Below are positions 1-9,623 of a stretch of DNA of 64,000 bases, piece after piece. Every line of letters starts with the position of its first letter. The stretch's first letter is position 1. Source of the DNA: Rhodospirillales bacterium (GTDB taxonomy: Bacteria; Pseudomonadota; Alphaproteobacteria; Rhodospirillales; GLO-3); assembly GCA_003354135.1 (NCBI GenBank), contig PIVK01000013.1, positions 1 to 64,000 of the forward strand. Direction: 5' to 3'. The translations under genes were made by a program, and so were the position numbers. The notes under the pieces were generated by a model. It did no database searches. It had not been told where the DNA came from and was given only the letters and a program-made list of their open reading frames with translations.

Positions 1-205
1 TTTGGCTAGGAGCGCGCATCGAAGCGATGTGAGGCATCGGGAGATGCGTGCGACGCGGTCCAAAAGTCAGGGGAAGCCGCCGTTCCGGTCGCTTATACAG
101 CCCGTCGGAGGGCGTCGGGCTGTATAAGCGATCTCTATGGGTCATTATCATCGCACCTTGGTATAACTTAACCATGGGTCAAATCAATAGTCATAGAATG
201 ATCCC
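1..205. other. Leading non-coding region
   Basis: No gene is visible here. The stretch holds a 16-bp perfect inverted repeat (listed separately) and an AT-richer segment just before the first gene that probably carries its promoter. No clear -35/-10 pair could be assigned by eye. Confidence 0.5.
89..131. repeat. 16-bp perfect inverted repeat
   Basis: Arms 89-104 and 116-131 are perfect complements (left arm tcgcttatacagcccg) around an 11-nt loop. It could be the terminator of a gene lying left of the window, or a regulatory dyad. There is no T-run after the right arm, so an intrinsic terminator is not well supported. Confidence 0.6.
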
Positions 206-862
206 ATGAGCGCGCCCGGATTGGCTGTCATGGCATTTCTTCTCGCTCTCTGGGCCGCTCCGGCGGTTGGGGCGACCTGTCCGCCCAAACCGAAGACGGT
301 CAAGGTGACTGTGGACAGCCACTTCGCCCAGCCCCGCTATGATCACAGCCGGAGCCTGGCCGAGATCGGGACGCTCAGCGGCAAACCCGCCGCAATCGGA
401 TTCATCACCAGTGGCTTCACCCGGGGGGTCTACAGCACCGGCTATTCCTTTTCTTTTGAGTCCGCTCCAAGGAAAGGCGGTGGCGCCTGCGTCACCCTCA
501 AGGAGGTGAAGGGGCGGATCAATTATGAAAGCCTGACCGTCTTCGTGGCCCGTGATTACAAAAAGGGAAGCTGTCAGTACAAGGTGGTGCTCGACCACGA
601 GATGGAGCACGTGGCCATCTTTCGCAAGGTCTTCAACAAGCACGTGCCCCGGATCCGGCGCAAGATGGAGGTCGTGGCCAGGAGCATGCGGCCGTTCTGG
701 GTGTCGCGGGTCGAGCGGGCGGGCAAGGAGATGGAAAAACGCCTCAACGCCGCCCTCAAGCCGTTGGTCAACGCCATGGAGCGCGAGAAGGTGAAGAAGA
801 ACGCCGCTATCGATACCGAGACCAACTACCGCAAGATCACCGCGCGTTGCCGCAAGTGGTGA
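206..862 (+). CDS. Secreted HExxH-motif protein (putative Zn-metallopeptidase), copy 1
   Basis: 218 residues. Residues 1-22 form a signal peptide (hydrophobic stretch, then AVGA), so the mature protein should be periplasmic or secreted. An HExxH zinc-protease motif (HEMEH) lies at residues 131-135, after a beta-rich N-terminal half. The C-terminal third is strongly basic and helical and ends in a conserved Cys-Arg-x-Trp. The layout resembles the DUF922 family of predicted secreted Zn-dependent proteases, but that is an inference from motif and arrangement. The next gene is a diverged paralog sharing the HExxH region and the C-terminal NAA(I/L)DT motif. Protease activity is unproven; the substrate is unknown. 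Confidence 0.7.
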   Translation: MSAPGLAVMAFLLALWAAPAVGATCPPKPKTVKVTVDSHFAQPRYDHSRSLAEIGTLSGKPAAIGFITSGFTRGVYSTGYSFSFESAPRKGGGACVTLKEVKGRINYESLTVFVARDYKKGSCQYKVVLDHEMEHVAIFRKVFNKHVPRIRRKMEVVARSMRPFWVSRVERAGKEMEKRLNAALKPLVNAMEREKVKKNAAIDTETNYRKITARCRKW

Positions 863-917
863 TGGGGTTTCGCTTGTTCAACTCGACAGGCGTCTCCGGG
901 AATGGTACCTCTCGGGG

Positions 918-1601
918 ATGGTGTTTTGTCGTTTCATAGGGGTCGTGGCGGCTGTCGTGGTAATTACGGCGTCCGCTTCCGGGCCGGCCCAGGCTGCCAA
1001 ATACGCCTGCACCAAGTCGACCCTTAAAGTGAAGCTCGACCTCAAGATCAAGAAACCAAAGGTGACGTACACCTCGCTTCTTGGGCGCCGTGCGATCACG
1101 CGCCGTGTGACGGAGAGGGGTCTGCCCACCAAGGGGCCGGAGTCGGTTCTGGGCCTGACGGTGACCAAGCCCACCATGAGTGTGGTCCCTTATGCGGAGT
1201 ACACGCAACTGGCTAAGAAGGTCTATTGCGTCCGTCCGCGCACAATCAAGGCGCGGCTTGGCTATGACACCCAGAAGGTTTTCATCGCCAAGGAGTACCG
1301 CAAGGGCAGCTGCGAGTGGTACGCCATCCGCAAGCACGAAGATAAGCACGTGAAGATCTGGGATGATATACGCAAGAAGTACGTGCCCAAGGTAAAAAAG
1401 GCGCTCAAAGCGGAGATCAAGAAGCTCTACGTGGTTCGGGGCAAGAGTGTCGAGAAGGCCTACGCCAAAATCACGTCGCGCCTTAATAAACGGGTTGCCC
1501 CCATCCTAGGCCGTTGGATGGTTGAGGCCAGGAAACTGAACGCGGCGCTCGATACGAAGCTCAGCTATAAGAAGGTGGCGGCCAAGTGTAAGAATTGGTA
1601 A
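918..1601 (+). CDS. Secreted HExxH-motif protein (putative Zn-metallopeptidase), copy 2
   Basis: 227 residues with a signal peptide (about residues 1-26, cleavage near AQA|AKYA). HExxH (HEDKH) is at residues 140-144, preceded by a KGSC motif shared with the gene upstream (KGSCQY / KGSCEW). Both proteins end in NAA(I/L)DT, a conserved Tyr-(R/K)-Lys and C-(R/K)-x-W. The gap between the two genes is 55 bp and they read the same way, so a two-gene operon from a local duplication is likely. The third zinc ligand of a gluzincin or related peptidase cannot be assigned by eye. Function remains a prediction. Confidence 0.7.
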   Translation: MVFCRFIGVVAAVVVITASASGPAQAAKYACTKSTLKVKLDLKIKKPKVTYTSLLGRRAITRRVTERGLPTKGPESVLGLTVTKPTMSVVPYAEYTQLAKKVYCVRPRTIKARLGYDTQKVFIAKEYRKGSCEWYAIRKHEDKHVKIWDDIRKKYVPKVKKALKAEIKKLYVVRGKSVEKAYAKITSRLNKRVAPILGRWMVEARKLNAALDTKLSYKKVAAKCKNW

Positions 1602-1658
1602 GCGGGCCGGGGTGGCCGACAAGCCGGAAGGCCGCGCCCGATATCCGACGAACGGGAA

Positions 1659-2042
1659 TTACAGAGAGAAACTGCTTCCGCAGCCGCAAGTCGAATTGGC
1701 GTTGGGGTTGGAGAGCGCGAAGTAGGCCCCAATCAGGTCGTCGATGTAGTTGAGCTCCGAGCCCTTGACCAGGTCCAGGGACACCTCGTCGACCACCACC
1801 TTAACCCCATGGCCCTCGAAAATCCTGTCATCGTCGTTGACGGTGTCATCGAGGCCCATGCCGTATTGGAAGCCGGCGCAGCCGCCACCCGAGACCCTGA
1901 TGCGCAGCATCAGATCGGGCTTGCCTTCCAGTTCCTGCAGTTCCTTGATCCGCCTGGCCGCGCCTTCCGATACGGTGATCCCGTTCAGCGCGGCCATTTC
2001 GGCTTCGATCTCCGGATCGGTGACGGCGACGGGTTTGGTCAT
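1659..2042 (-). CDS. erpA: Iron-sulfur cluster insertion protein (A-type carrier)
   Basis: 127 residues, normal length for the IscA/ErpA/SufA family. The three conserved cysteines are visible: one in GGGCAGFQY and two in the C-terminal TCGCGSSF. A-type carriers hand Fe-S clusters to apo-enzymes in the cytoplasm. The ATG at 2042 was chosen over an upstream in-frame TTG (2057) because GGAGAG lies at proper distance before it. The leader upstream repeats the unit gagagagcgattt twice. The position next to dgt-argS is the usual place for alphaproteobacterial erpA. Assignment to ErpA rather than IscA or SufA rests on this context. Confidence 0.9.
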   Translation of the reverse strand: MTKPVAVTDPEIEAEMAALNGITVSEGAARRIKELQELEGKPDLMLRIRVSGGGCAGFQYGMGLDDTVNDDDRIFEGHGVKVVVDEVSLDLVKGSELNYIDDLIGAYFALSNPNANSTCGCGSSFSL

Positions 2043-2131
2043 GTCGTCTCTCTCCAAATCGCTCTCTCCAAATCGCTCTCTCCCTGTTATTTAGTCCGCC
2101 TGACGCATTTGTCAAACGCCGGAGGAGATGA

Positions 2132-2365
2132 CATCATCTTCAGGCACCCCAAAAATGCCGGGACGCCATCGCCGGGGCACTGGGCGAGGGGCCCTATTTC
2201 TTCGGCGACCGCCCTGCCTCCGTCGACGCCGCATTTTTCGGCTTGATCGCCAACGTTCTCTACGTACCAATGGACACGCCCTTGGAACGGCTGGCCCGAA
2301 GTTATCCCGGTTTTCAAACCTACTGCGACCGTATTCGGGTCCGGTGGTTCCCGGACTGGACCTGA
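2132..2365 (+). pseudogene. C-terminal remnant of a glutathione S-transferase-like protein
   Basis: The frame ending at the TGA 2363-2365 is open back to 2132 and encodes about 77 residues. It contains a GEGPYFFGDRPASVDA stretch typical of the C-terminal helical domain of metaxin/FAX-type glutathione S-transferases, and ends PDWT. There is no start codon and no N-terminal thioredoxin-like domain; the normal protein is about 230 residues. The sequence just before it belongs to the erpA promoter region. I read it as a deletion remnant of a GST gene that once stood between erpA and dgt. Confidence 0.6.
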
Positions 2366-2392
2366 CTCCCCTGTTGGGGGTACCTTCCGTGC

Positions 2393-3559
2393 ATGAGCAG
2401 CCCCAGCGACATCGCCCCCTATGCCTGTCGGCCAGAGGATAGCCGGGGACGGCTGCATGCGGAGCCGGAATCGGCGACCCGCACCTGTTTCCAACGCGAC
2501 CGCGACCGCATCATCCATTCCGCCGCCTTCCGGCGTCTCGAATACAAGACTCAGGTCTTCGTCAATCATGAGGGCGACTTCTTCCGCACGCGTTTGACGC
2601 ATTCCCTTGAGGTCTCGCAGATCGCACGTTCGGTCTGCCGTTCATTGACGCTCAACGAAGACCTGGCCGAGGCCCTGGCGTTGGCCCACGACCTGGGTCA
2701 TCCGCCTTTCGGACATGCCGGCGAGGATGCCTTGAAGGAGATGACGGCGCCCTATGGCGGTTTCGATCACAATGCCCAATCGCTCCGCGTGGTGACCAAG
2801 CTGGAGACTCGCTACGCCGAGTTCGCGGGGCTCAACTTGACCTGGGAGACCCTGGAAGGCGTGGTCAAGCACAACGGGCCGCTCATGGGCGATGTGCCGC
2901 GCGGCATCGCCGAATACCTGCCGCTGCACGATCTCGAGATCGACACCTATGCCTCGACCGAAGCCCAAGTGGCGGCCATCTCTGACGACATCGCCTACAA
3001 CAATCACGATATCGACGACGGACTGCGGGCCGGACTGTTCAGTCTTCGGGATATTTCGGACGTGCCTCTGGTGGGCCCGGTGATTGCCGAGGTCCGCGAG
3101 ACCTATCCCGATCTCGGCGAATCGCAGCTCATCCACGAGACGGTGCGGCGCATAATCGGGCTCATGGTCAACGACCTTTTGAAGGAGATGCGGAGCCGGA
3201 TCGGCGACGCGGCGCCCAGGACAGCGGACGACGTGCGGGGGCTTGGGGCTCCGGTGGCCGCCTTCTCGGAATCCATGCGTGCGCACGATAAGGCCTTGAA
3301 ACAATTTCTGTTCACGAATATGTACCGCCACTACAGGGTCAACCGCATGACCAGTAAGGGCCGCCGGGTGGTCAAGGAGCTGTTCTGGCTCTTGGTCGAA
3401 GAACCGCAGTGCCTGCCCACCGAATGGCGCGCTCTTGCTCGGGGGCCGGCCGATCTGGTCACGGCCCAGGTGGTGGCCGACTACGTTGCCGGCATGACCG
3501 ACCGCCAAGCGTTCGACGAGCACAACCAACTCTTCGACCTTCAGACGAGGACGTCTTAG
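2393..3559 (+). CDS. dgt: Deoxyguanosinetriphosphate triphosphohydrolase-like protein
   Basis: 388 residues. It hydrolyses dNTPs to nucleosides and triphosphate, helping balance dNTP pools. HD-domain metal ligands are visible: H in [11 protein letters not shown], then [13 protein letters not shown] (HD at residues 99-100), and a later D in the [14 protein letters not shown] segment. The N-terminal SRGR and [20 protein letters not shown] region matches the type 2 dGTPase subfamily. It starts the + strand block and ends 5 bp before argS, so the two are probably cotranscribed. Confidence 0.93.
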   Translation: MSSPSDIAPYACRPEDSRGRLHAEPESATRTCFQRDRDRIIHSAAFRRLEYKTQVFVNHEGDFFRTRLTHSLEVSQIARSVCRSLTLNEDLAEALALAHDLGHPPFGHAGEDALKEMTAPYGGFDHNAQSLRVVTKLETRYAEFAGLNLTWETLEGVVKHNGPLMGDVPRGIAEYLPLHDLEIDTYASTEAQVAAISDDIAYNNHDIDDGLRAGLFSLRDISDVPLVGPVIAEVRETYPDLGESQLIHETVRRIIGLMVNDLLKEMRSRIGDAAPRTADDVRGLGAPVAAFSESMRAHDKALKQFLFTNMYRHYRVNRMTSKGRRVVKELFWLLVEEPQCLPTEWRALARGPADLVTAQVVADYVAGMTDRQAFDEHNQLFDLQTRTS

Positions 3560-3564
3560 ATAAC

Positions 3565-5319
3565 ATGAACTTGTTTGTTCACTTCCGCGCCCGGGTGGTC
3601 GATATCCTGGAGGATATGGCGGGCGCCGGGATGCTTCCCGAAGGCCTGGACACATCCCGTATCTCGGTCGAACCGCCGCGCGAGGAGACCCACGGCGACG
3701 TCACCACCAATGCCGCCATGGTGCTTTGCAAGCCCGCCGGGATGAAGCCCCGCGACTTGGCTGCGCTGCTGGCCGAACGCCTGGAGGCGGTGGAGTACGT
3801 GGAAGCGGTGGAGATCGCCGGGCCTGGATTCATCAATCTGCGCCTCGCCCCGTCTTTCTGGCACGACCGTCTCGCAGAAATTATGGGGGCGGGAACCGCC
3901 TATGGGGATTCCTTTGTGGGACAGGGCGAACCGGTCAACGTGGAGTACGTCTCCGCCAATCCCACGGGGCCGCTGCACGTGGGCCACGGACGTGGCGCCG
4001 TGGTGGGCGATGCCTTGGCCGGGCTCCTGGAGAAGGCCGGCTTTAACGTGACCCGCGAATACTACGTCAATGATGCCGGGGCGCAGGTGGACGTGCTGGC
4101 ACGTTCGCTCCATCTTCGATACAGGGAAGCGATGGGGGAGGCCGTCAAGGAAATCCCGGAGGGGCTCTACCCGGGTGAGTACCTGATTCCCGTCGGCGCC
4201 AAGATTGCCGATGAAGACGGCGACAAATGGCTGGCCAGCCCCGAGACCGAGTGGATGGAACGGTTTCGCGGCTTCGCGCGCGACGAAATGATGGACCTGA
4301 TCAAGGACGACCTCGATGCGCTGGGGATAGAGCACGAAGTCTTCGTTTCCGAAAAGACGCTGATGGATCAGGGGAAGGTCCAGGCCGCCTTCGAGGACCT
4401 GACGGCCAAGGGCCTGATCTACGAGGGCGTATTGGAACCGCCCAAGGGCAAGCTTCCCGATGACTGGGAACCCCGCGAACAGACGTTATTCAAGGCGACC
4501 GAGTTCGGGGACGATGTGGACCGGCCTTTGAAGAAGTCCGACGGGACCTGGACCTACTTTGCCGCCGATATGGCCTATCACTGCGACAAATACGCACGCG
4601 GTTTCCGCTCCATGATCGATGTCTGGGGTGCGGACCACGGTGGCTATGTCAAGCGTATGCAGGCCGCCGTTAAGGCGCTGACCGGCGGGGAAGGGAACCT
4701 GGACGTCAAGCTCTGCCAGATGGTGAACCTTCTGGAGTGCGGCGAGCCGGTGAAGATGTCGAAGCGCGCCGGCACCTTCGTGACGCTGCGCGAGGTCATC
4801 GACCAAGTGGGCAAGGACGTGGTGCGTTTCATCATGCTGGTGCGCAAGAACGACGCGCATCTTGATTTCGACCTGCAGAAGGTGACCGAGCAGTCCAAGG
4901 ATAATCCGGTCTTTTACGTGCAGTACGCCCATGCTCGGGTGCGCTCGGTTATGCGCTTGGCGGCTGAAGAGTTCGGGGCGGACGCCATCACGGCGGATGT
5001 GTTGGCGGGGGCCGATTTCGGGAAGTTGACCGACCCGGCGGAGTTGGCCCTCATCAAGGCCATGGCCGGATGGCCGCGGCTGGTGGAGAGTGCTGCCTTA
5101 TCTCATGAGCCGCACCGCGCCGCCTATTACCTGCAGGATCTGGCAGCCAGGTTCCATGTGTTGTGGAACAAGGGCAAGGACGACGCGTCCCTGCGGTTCC
5201 TTCTGCCGAATAACCGAGAATTAACTTTTGCCCGTTTAGGCTTGATCCAGGGAGTTGCCGCCGTCATTGCCTCAGGTCTGAGGGTGATGGGGGTTACCCC
5301 GGTGGAGGAGATGCGTTGA
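3565..5319 (+). CDS. argS: Arginyl-tRNA synthetase
   Basis: 584 residues, class I synthetase charging tRNA-Arg. The HIGH-type signature is [10 protein letters not shown] (HVGH at 138-141) and the KMSKR motif VKMSKRAG is near residue 397. The N-terminal Add-1 domain (about 1-100) and the C-terminal anticodon-binding DALR domain are present. A longer in-frame reading from 3409 exists but overlaps dgt; the ATG at 3565, 5 bp after the dgt stop, gives the normal N-terminus. The SPOR gene starts directly after the stop. Confidence 0.96.
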   Translation: MNLFVHFRARVVDILEDMAGAGMLPEGLDTSRISVEPPREETHGDVTTNAAMVLCKPAGMKPRDLAALLAERLEAVEYVEAVEIAGPGFINLRLAPSFWHDRLAEIMGAGTAYGDSFVGQGEPVNVEYVSANPTGPLHVGHGRGAVVGDALAGLLEKAGFNVTREYYVNDAGAQVDVLARSLHLRYREAMGEAVKEIPEGLYPGEYLIPVGAKIADEDGDKWLASPETEWMERFRGFARDEMMDLIKDDLDALGIEHEVFVSEKTLMDQGKVQAAFEDLTAKGLIYEGVLEPPKGKLPDDWEPREQTLFKATEFGDDVDRPLKKSDGTWTYFAADMAYHCDKYARGFRSMIDVWGADHGGYVKRMQAAVKALTGGEGNLDVKLCQMVNLLECGEPVKMSKRAGTFVTLREVIDQVGKDVVRFIMLVRKNDAHLDFDLQKVTEQSKDNPVFYVQYAHARVRSVMRLAAEEFGADAITADVLAGADFGKLTDPAELALIKAMAGWPRLVESAALSHEPHRAAYYLQDLAARFHVLWNKGKDDASLRFLLPNNRELTFARLGLIQGVAAVIASGLRVMGVTPVEEMR

Positions 5320-6381
5320 ATGGCTGATCTCAAGGACCTTACCCAACCGGAGCCGCGGCCGGGACGGAAGCCCGAGCCCGACGCCGGGCCAGAACTGGAA
5401 CCGCATCTGGGAGCGACCTTTGCGATCCCCGCTGGTCCCGAACCGGAAGGCCGGCCAGTCCCCGAACCGGAACCGCCCATTGTCAACACCGTCGGGGAAG
5501 ACGTGCCCGAGGGATTTCCGCGTGGGCTCGAATTCGAGCCCATGATGTCGGCCAAGCCGCCCAAGAAGCCCGGTTTGCGCTTGCTGGGCGTTTTCGGCGG
5601 CCTGATCGTCTTGGGCGCCGTTGCCGGTTGGTACTTCCTGGGCGACAGTTTCGGGGATGCCGGGTCCGGTAAAGTACCTTTGGTGGAGGCCCAAGAGGGT
5701 CCGATCAAGGTCAAGCCCGACGCTCCCGGCGGCATGGAGGTCCCGAACCGCGACAAACTGGTCTATAACCGGCTCAGGTCTGGTGACGTGGAGCCCAGGG
5801 TGGAGCATTTGTTGCCGCCGCCCGAGGAACCCCTGGAGAGACCGGTTCCCGATGCCGCCGTGCCGTCTGCGAGCGAGGTAGGGGCTGCCGAACTGCCGGA
5901 GCAGCCTGCCATTGCCAGCGCACTGGATGAACCGGCTCCCGAATCCAAGATCGAATCCTTGCCCGATCCAGTTGCGGTCGTGTCTCCCCCGTCGGAGGCA
6001 ACACCGCCGACGGTCGAGCCGGCACCCGAGGCAACGCCTAAGTCCGAGACCCCGGCATCCGACCTCGTGATCGCCCGCAAGCCCGAACCCTCGGTAGCGC
6101 CCAAGCCGGCCATCGATCCGGCCAAAGCCTACAAGGTTCAGTTGGCTGCCGCCCGCACCCGGTCTCTCGCCAAGAGCGAGTTCAAGCGTTTGCAGAAGGC
6201 CCATCCGGACCTGCTGGGCAACCTGGAACTGAGCGTCATGCGGGTCGATCTGGGTAAGAAGGGGATCTTCTACCGTGTGCGTGTCGGGCCATTTGCCGAC
6301 GAAGCGGCGGCGCGCAAGCTGTGCGCCGACCTCAAGGCGCGCAAGCAAGCCTGCCTTCCCGTCAAGCCGAGCAGGGAGTGA
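5320..6381 (+). CDS. SPOR-domain membrane protein
   Basis: 353 residues, type II membrane topology. Residues 1-85 are a Pro/Glu-rich cytoplasmic tail, a single membrane helix lies near 88-110 (LLGVFGGLIVLGAVAGWYFLG region), and a long Pro/Ala/Glu-rich periplasmic linker follows. A SPOR domain (about 270-350, starting KAYKVQLAAA and holding FYRVRVGPF) ends the protein. SPOR domains bind glycan strands stripped of stem peptides at division septa. The gene abuts argS and overlaps nagZ by 4 bp, the standard alphaproteobacterial arrangement. Confidence 0.9.
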   Translation: MADLKDLTQPEPRPGRKPEPDAGPELEPHLGATFAIPAGPEPEGRPVPEPEPPIVNTVGEDVPEGFPRGLEFEPMMSAKPPKKPGLRLLGVFGGLIVLGAVAGWYFLGDSFGDAGSGKVPLVEAQEGPIKVKPDAPGGMEVPNRDKLVYNRLRSGDVEPRVEHLLPPPEEPLERPVPDAAVPSASEVGAAELPEQPAIASALDEPAPESKIESLPDPVAVVSPPSEATPPTVEPAPEATPKSETPASDLVIARKPEPSVAPKPAIDPAKAYKVQLAAARTRSLAKSEFKRLQKAHPDLLGNLELSVMRVDLGKKGIFYRVRVGPFADEAAARKLCADLKARKQACLPVKPSRE

Positions 6382-7409
6382 GCACGTCTCCCAAGGCTTT
6401 GGTGCTCGGATGCTCCGGTCTCGTACTGAGCGGGGACGAGCGGCGCTTTTTTCGTGACGCCAACCCGTTGGGCTTTATTCTGTTCACCCGCAATTGCGAG
6501 AGCCCCTATCAAGTGCGGGCGTTATGTACAGAGCTCAGAAATGCCGTGGGCCGGGCCGATGCGCCTATTCTCATCGACCAGGAAGGGGGGCGGGTACAGC
6601 GTCTCAAGCCGCCCCACTGGCGGGACGCCCCGGCGCCCGCTGTCTTCGCGCACTTGGCGGAACGCGAGCCCGAAAAGGCGGAGGAAGCTGCACGGCTCAA
6701 CGCCCGGATACTGGCCAATGAACTCTACGACCTTGGGATCACGGTCGATTGCGCCCCGGTGCTGGACGTGCCCCAGTCCGATGCCGATCCCGTCATCGGC
6801 GACCGCGCTGCCGGGACCACGCCCGAGATGGCGGCGCGCCTCGGCCGTGCGGCCTGTGAGGGGTTTCTTGCGGGCGGAGTGGCGCCGGTCATAAAGCACA
6901 TTCCGGGACACGGCCGGGCTATGGCCGACAGCCACAAGGAACTGCCGGTGGTCGAGGCAGGTCCTGGCGAGCTCGGTGCCGTCGATTTCGTCCCCTTCCG
7001 CCAACTTGCGGACATGCCCTGGGCCATGACTGCCCATGTGGTCTACCGAGCGTTCGATCAGGAGAACCCGGCCACCACGTCGCCCACTGTGATTGATGAT
7101 GTCATCCGCGGCGCCATCGGTTTCGACGGGCTTCTGATTTCCGATGACTTGGCCATGGAGGCGTTGTCCGGTGCCTTGCCCGACCGAGCACGGGCGGTCC
7201 AGGAGGCGGGCTGCGACTTGGTGCTCTACTGCAATACCGAAAAGAACCCGCTCGGGGTGGTGGAAAAGGTCGCCGAGGCCACGGGTCCCATGACCGGGGC
7301 CGCGATGGAGCGTTTCCGGCGAGCCGAGGCCGCGCGTGCCGAGCGCAAATTTTTTGATCCGGTCAGTGCCCAGGGGCGGGTCGACGAACTGCTGGGCGGG
7401 GGCGCGTGA
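6378..7409 (+). CDS. nagZ: Beta-N-acetylhexosaminidase (peptidoglycan recycling)
   Basis: 343 residues, glycoside hydrolase family 3. It removes GlcNAc from anhydro-muropeptides in the cytoplasm. The family motif KHIPGHG is followed by the ADSHKELP loop carrying the conserved Asp-His pair, and the nucleophile Asp is in LISDDLAMEAL. The GTG start at 6378 overlaps the previous stop (GTGA) and is preceded by AGGGA; an upstream in-frame start would run into the SPOR gene. Confidence 0.93.
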   Translation: MSTSPKALVLGCSGLVLSGDERRFFRDANPLGFILFTRNCESPYQVRALCTELRNAVGRADAPILIDQEGGRVQRLKPPHWRDAPAPAVFAHLAEREPEKAEEAARLNARILANELYDLGITVDCAPVLDVPQSDADPVIGDRAAGTTPEMAARLGRAACEGFLAGGVAPVIKHIPGHGRAMADSHKELPVVEAGPGELGAVDFVPFRQLADMPWAMTAHVVYRAFDQENPATTSPTVIDDVIRGAIGFDGLLISDDLAMEALSGALPDRARAVQEAGCDLVLYCNTEKNPLGVVEKVAEATGPMTGAAMERFRRAEAARAERKFFDPVSAQGRVDELLGGGA

Positions 7410-8143
7410 TGCTGGAGACCGTTCTGCAAACGGCGACGGTCTGGGTGGTGCCCATCTTGCTCGCCGTGACCCTGCACGAGGCGGCGCATGGCTGGGCGGC
7501 CTGGAAGCTGGGGGACGACACGGCCAAGAATCTGGGCCGGGTAACCTTCAACCCCTTCCGGCACATCGATCTCTTCGGCACCGTGCTGTTGCCGGCGATG
7601 ATGTTGATCTTTTCCGGCGGGAAGATTCTGTTCGGCTTCGCCAAGCCGGTGCCGGTGGCCTTTCACCGTTTGCGCCGGCCGCGCCGCGACATGGTGCTGG
7701 TGGCTTTTGCCGGACCGGGGACCAACCTATTGCTGGCGGTGGCGTCGGCCGCTCTCCTCCACCCGATCGCGGCGGCCGATGCGAGCACCTTCGCCAACTG
7801 GCTGGCCCGGGTCGCGGCTGCGTCGGTGTGGATCAACTCGCTTTTGTTCGTGTTCAACATGATGCCGCTGCCTCCTCTCGACGGCGGTCGGGTCGCCGTC
7901 GGCATCCTGCCGCGTCCGCTGGCGATGCGTCTGGCGGTGCTGGAGCGATGGGGCATCTTCATTATTCTGGGAATCCTGTTTATTCTACCCATGCTGGGAG
8001 ACCTGTTGGGGGTTGACCTCCATGTCTTTGGATGGCTGATCGCCTATCCGGCGAGCCTGGTGGCCTGGGGCGTCTTCGCCCTGGTCGGTCTTCCGCCGGA
8101 TTACATGGTAGGGTTCATGTTCGCGGTGATGAGCGGCGGGTAG
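7409..8143 (+). CDS. Site-2 protease family (M50) integral membrane metallopeptidase
   Basis: 244 residues with about six hydrophobic segments. The zinc site is HEAAHG near the N-terminus within the first membrane helix, and the third ligand is in MPLPPLDGGR. This is the compact SpoIVFB/Rip3-like type without a PDZ domain, and cleavage within the membrane is expected. The ATG overlaps the nagZ stop (TGATG); a GTG one codon earlier (7406) is also possible. The natural substrate is not known from sequence. Confidence 0.88.
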   Translation: MLETVLQTATVWVVPILLAVTLHEAAHGWAAWKLGDDTAKNLGRVTFNPFRHIDLFGTVLLPAMMLIFSGGKILFGFAKPVPVAFHRLRRPRRDMVLVAFAGPGTNLLLAVASAALLHPIAAADASTFANWLARVAAASVWINSLLFVFNMMPLPPLDGGRVAVGILPRPLAMRLAVLERWGIFIILGILFILPMLGDLLGVDLHVFGWLIAYPASLVAWGVFALVGLPPDYMVGFMFAVMSGG

Positions 8144-8145
8144 GA

Positions 8146-8955
8146 ATGAACGAACGGGACGAATTCGGAGACTTCGAGGACGTGGAGAGGGAACGGGACC
8201 CCACGCAGTCCTTCGTCGTCAACCTGGAGGGCTTCGAGGGGCCGCTCGACCTTCTGCTCGCCATGGCGCGTGAGCAGAAGGTGGACCTGGCCGAGATCTC
8301 CATTCTGGCTCTGGCCGAACAGTACCTGGTCTTCGTGGCCGAGGTCAGGCGCTGCAGCCTCGAACTGGCGGCCGACTACCTGGTGATGGCGGCTTGGCTG
8401 GCCTACCTGAAGTCGCGTCTTTTGCTGCCCGAATCTGGGGATACGGAAGAACCCACCGGAGAAGAAATGGCGGCGGCGCTGGCCTTCCATCTGCAGCGCC
8501 TGGAAGCTATGCAGGAGACTGGCGTCCGGCTGCTTGCCCGCCCACAATTGGGTCGCGACGTTTTCGGCCGCGGACAGCCCGAGGCCTTTTCCAACACCTA
8601 TCGCACCGTCTATCAGGTGACGCTTTACGATCTTCTCAAGACCTATGGCGACCACAAGCGGAAAACCAGGACCGATCGACTGAAGATCGAGCCCTTCGAC
8701 CTGTACACCGTCGAGGATGCGCTGGGCCGCTTGCGGCGGGTTCTGGGCGATATCCCGGAATGGAACCGACTGTTCAGTTTTCTGCCCGATGAACTCAAGG
8801 ACAGCCTTATGACCCGCGCGGCTCTGGCTTCCACTTTTACCGCCAGCCTGGAGATGGTGCGCGAGGGCGAGTTGCAGTTGCGCCAGGAGGGGACCTACGG
8901 CCCCATCTACATCCGTGCAGCCACGGGCCGAACCGGCGGGAAGGGGGCCGCATGA
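8146..8955 (+). CDS. scpA: Segregation and condensation protein A
   Basis: 269 residues. This kleisin subunit bridges SMC heads and binds ScpB in chromosome condensation. The family signature FEGPLDLLLAMAREQKVDL is near residue 28, followed by helices including YLVMAAWLAYLKSRLLLP, and a winged-helix C-terminus. An ATG at 8146, 2 bp after the previous stop, was chosen over upstream in-frame codons that lie inside the M50 gene. It overlaps scpB by 4 bp. Confidence 0.95.
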   Translation: MNERDEFGDFEDVERERDPTQSFVVNLEGFEGPLDLLLAMAREQKVDLAEISILALAEQYLVFVAEVRRCSLELAADYLVMAAWLAYLKSRLLLPESGDTEEPTGEEMAAALAFHLQRLEAMQETGVRLLARPQLGRDVFGRGQPEAFSNTYRTVYQVTLYDLLKTYGDHKRKTRTDRLKIEPFDLYTVEDALGRLRRVLGDIPEWNRLFSFLPDELKDSLMTRAALASTFTASLEMVREGELQLRQEGTYGPIYIRAATGRTGGKGAA

Positions 8956-9623
8956 GCGACTTCGATCCCCAGCACCTGAGGCTGCTGGAAGCCGTGCTGT
9001 TCTCCTCCACCGAACCGCTGTCGGAGAAAATGCTGGCGGGCCGCCTGCCCGAGGGGGCCGACCTCAAGGGGGTGCTTGCCAACCTGCAGGAGCACTATGC
9101 CAACCGCGGCGTCACCCTGATCCACGCCGGGGGTTCGTGGGCTTTCCGCACGGCACCGGACCTGGGGCCGATGTTGGCGCGCGAGACCGAAGTGGCGCGC
9201 AAGCTTGGCAAGGCCACCATCGAGACTCTGGCCATCGTCGCCTATCACCAGCCGGTGACCCGGGCCGAGATCGAAGAGATTCGCGGCGTCGGCGTTTCGC
9301 GCGGTACCCTCGACCTGCTGCTGGAAGCCGGTTGGATCAAGCCCCGCGGGCGGCGCAAGACACCGGGCCGCCCCATGACCTGGGGCACAACGGACGGTTT
9401 CCTCGACCATTTCGGGCTGGAGAGCGTTAAGGACCTGCCGGGCATGGACGACCTCAAGGCGGCGGGACTCCTGGACACCCGGCCCGCCATCGAGGCCTAC
9501 GGCTCGCGCGGCGCCCTGACCGAGGCCGTGGACGCCGAGGACACCGATGGGCCGGAGTTGGATAGGCTGGAGGAATTCGCAGAACCGCTCGATCCCGACG
9601 GCGACGAAACGGGGGGCGGTTGA
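8952..9623 (+). CDS. scpB: Segregation and condensation protein B
   Basis: 223 residues with two winged-helix domains (about 1-95 and 96-175). Conserved blocks include LEAVLFSSTEPL and IVAYHQPVTRAEIEEIRGV. It partners ScpA in the SMC complex. The ATG overlaps the scpA stop (ATGA), indicating translational coupling. The last 45 residues are acidic and probably disordered. Confidence 0.95.
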   Translation: MSDFDPQHLRLLEAVLFSSTEPLSEKMLAGRLPEGADLKGVLANLQEHYANRGVTLIHAGGSWAFRTAPDLGPMLARETEVARKLGKATIETLAIVAYHQPVTRAEIEEIRGVGVSRGTLDLLLEAGWIKPRGRRKTPGRPMTWGTTDGFLDHFGLESVKDLPGMDDLKAAGLLDTRPAIEAYGSRGALTEAVDAEDTDGPELDRLEEFAEPLDPDGDETGGG

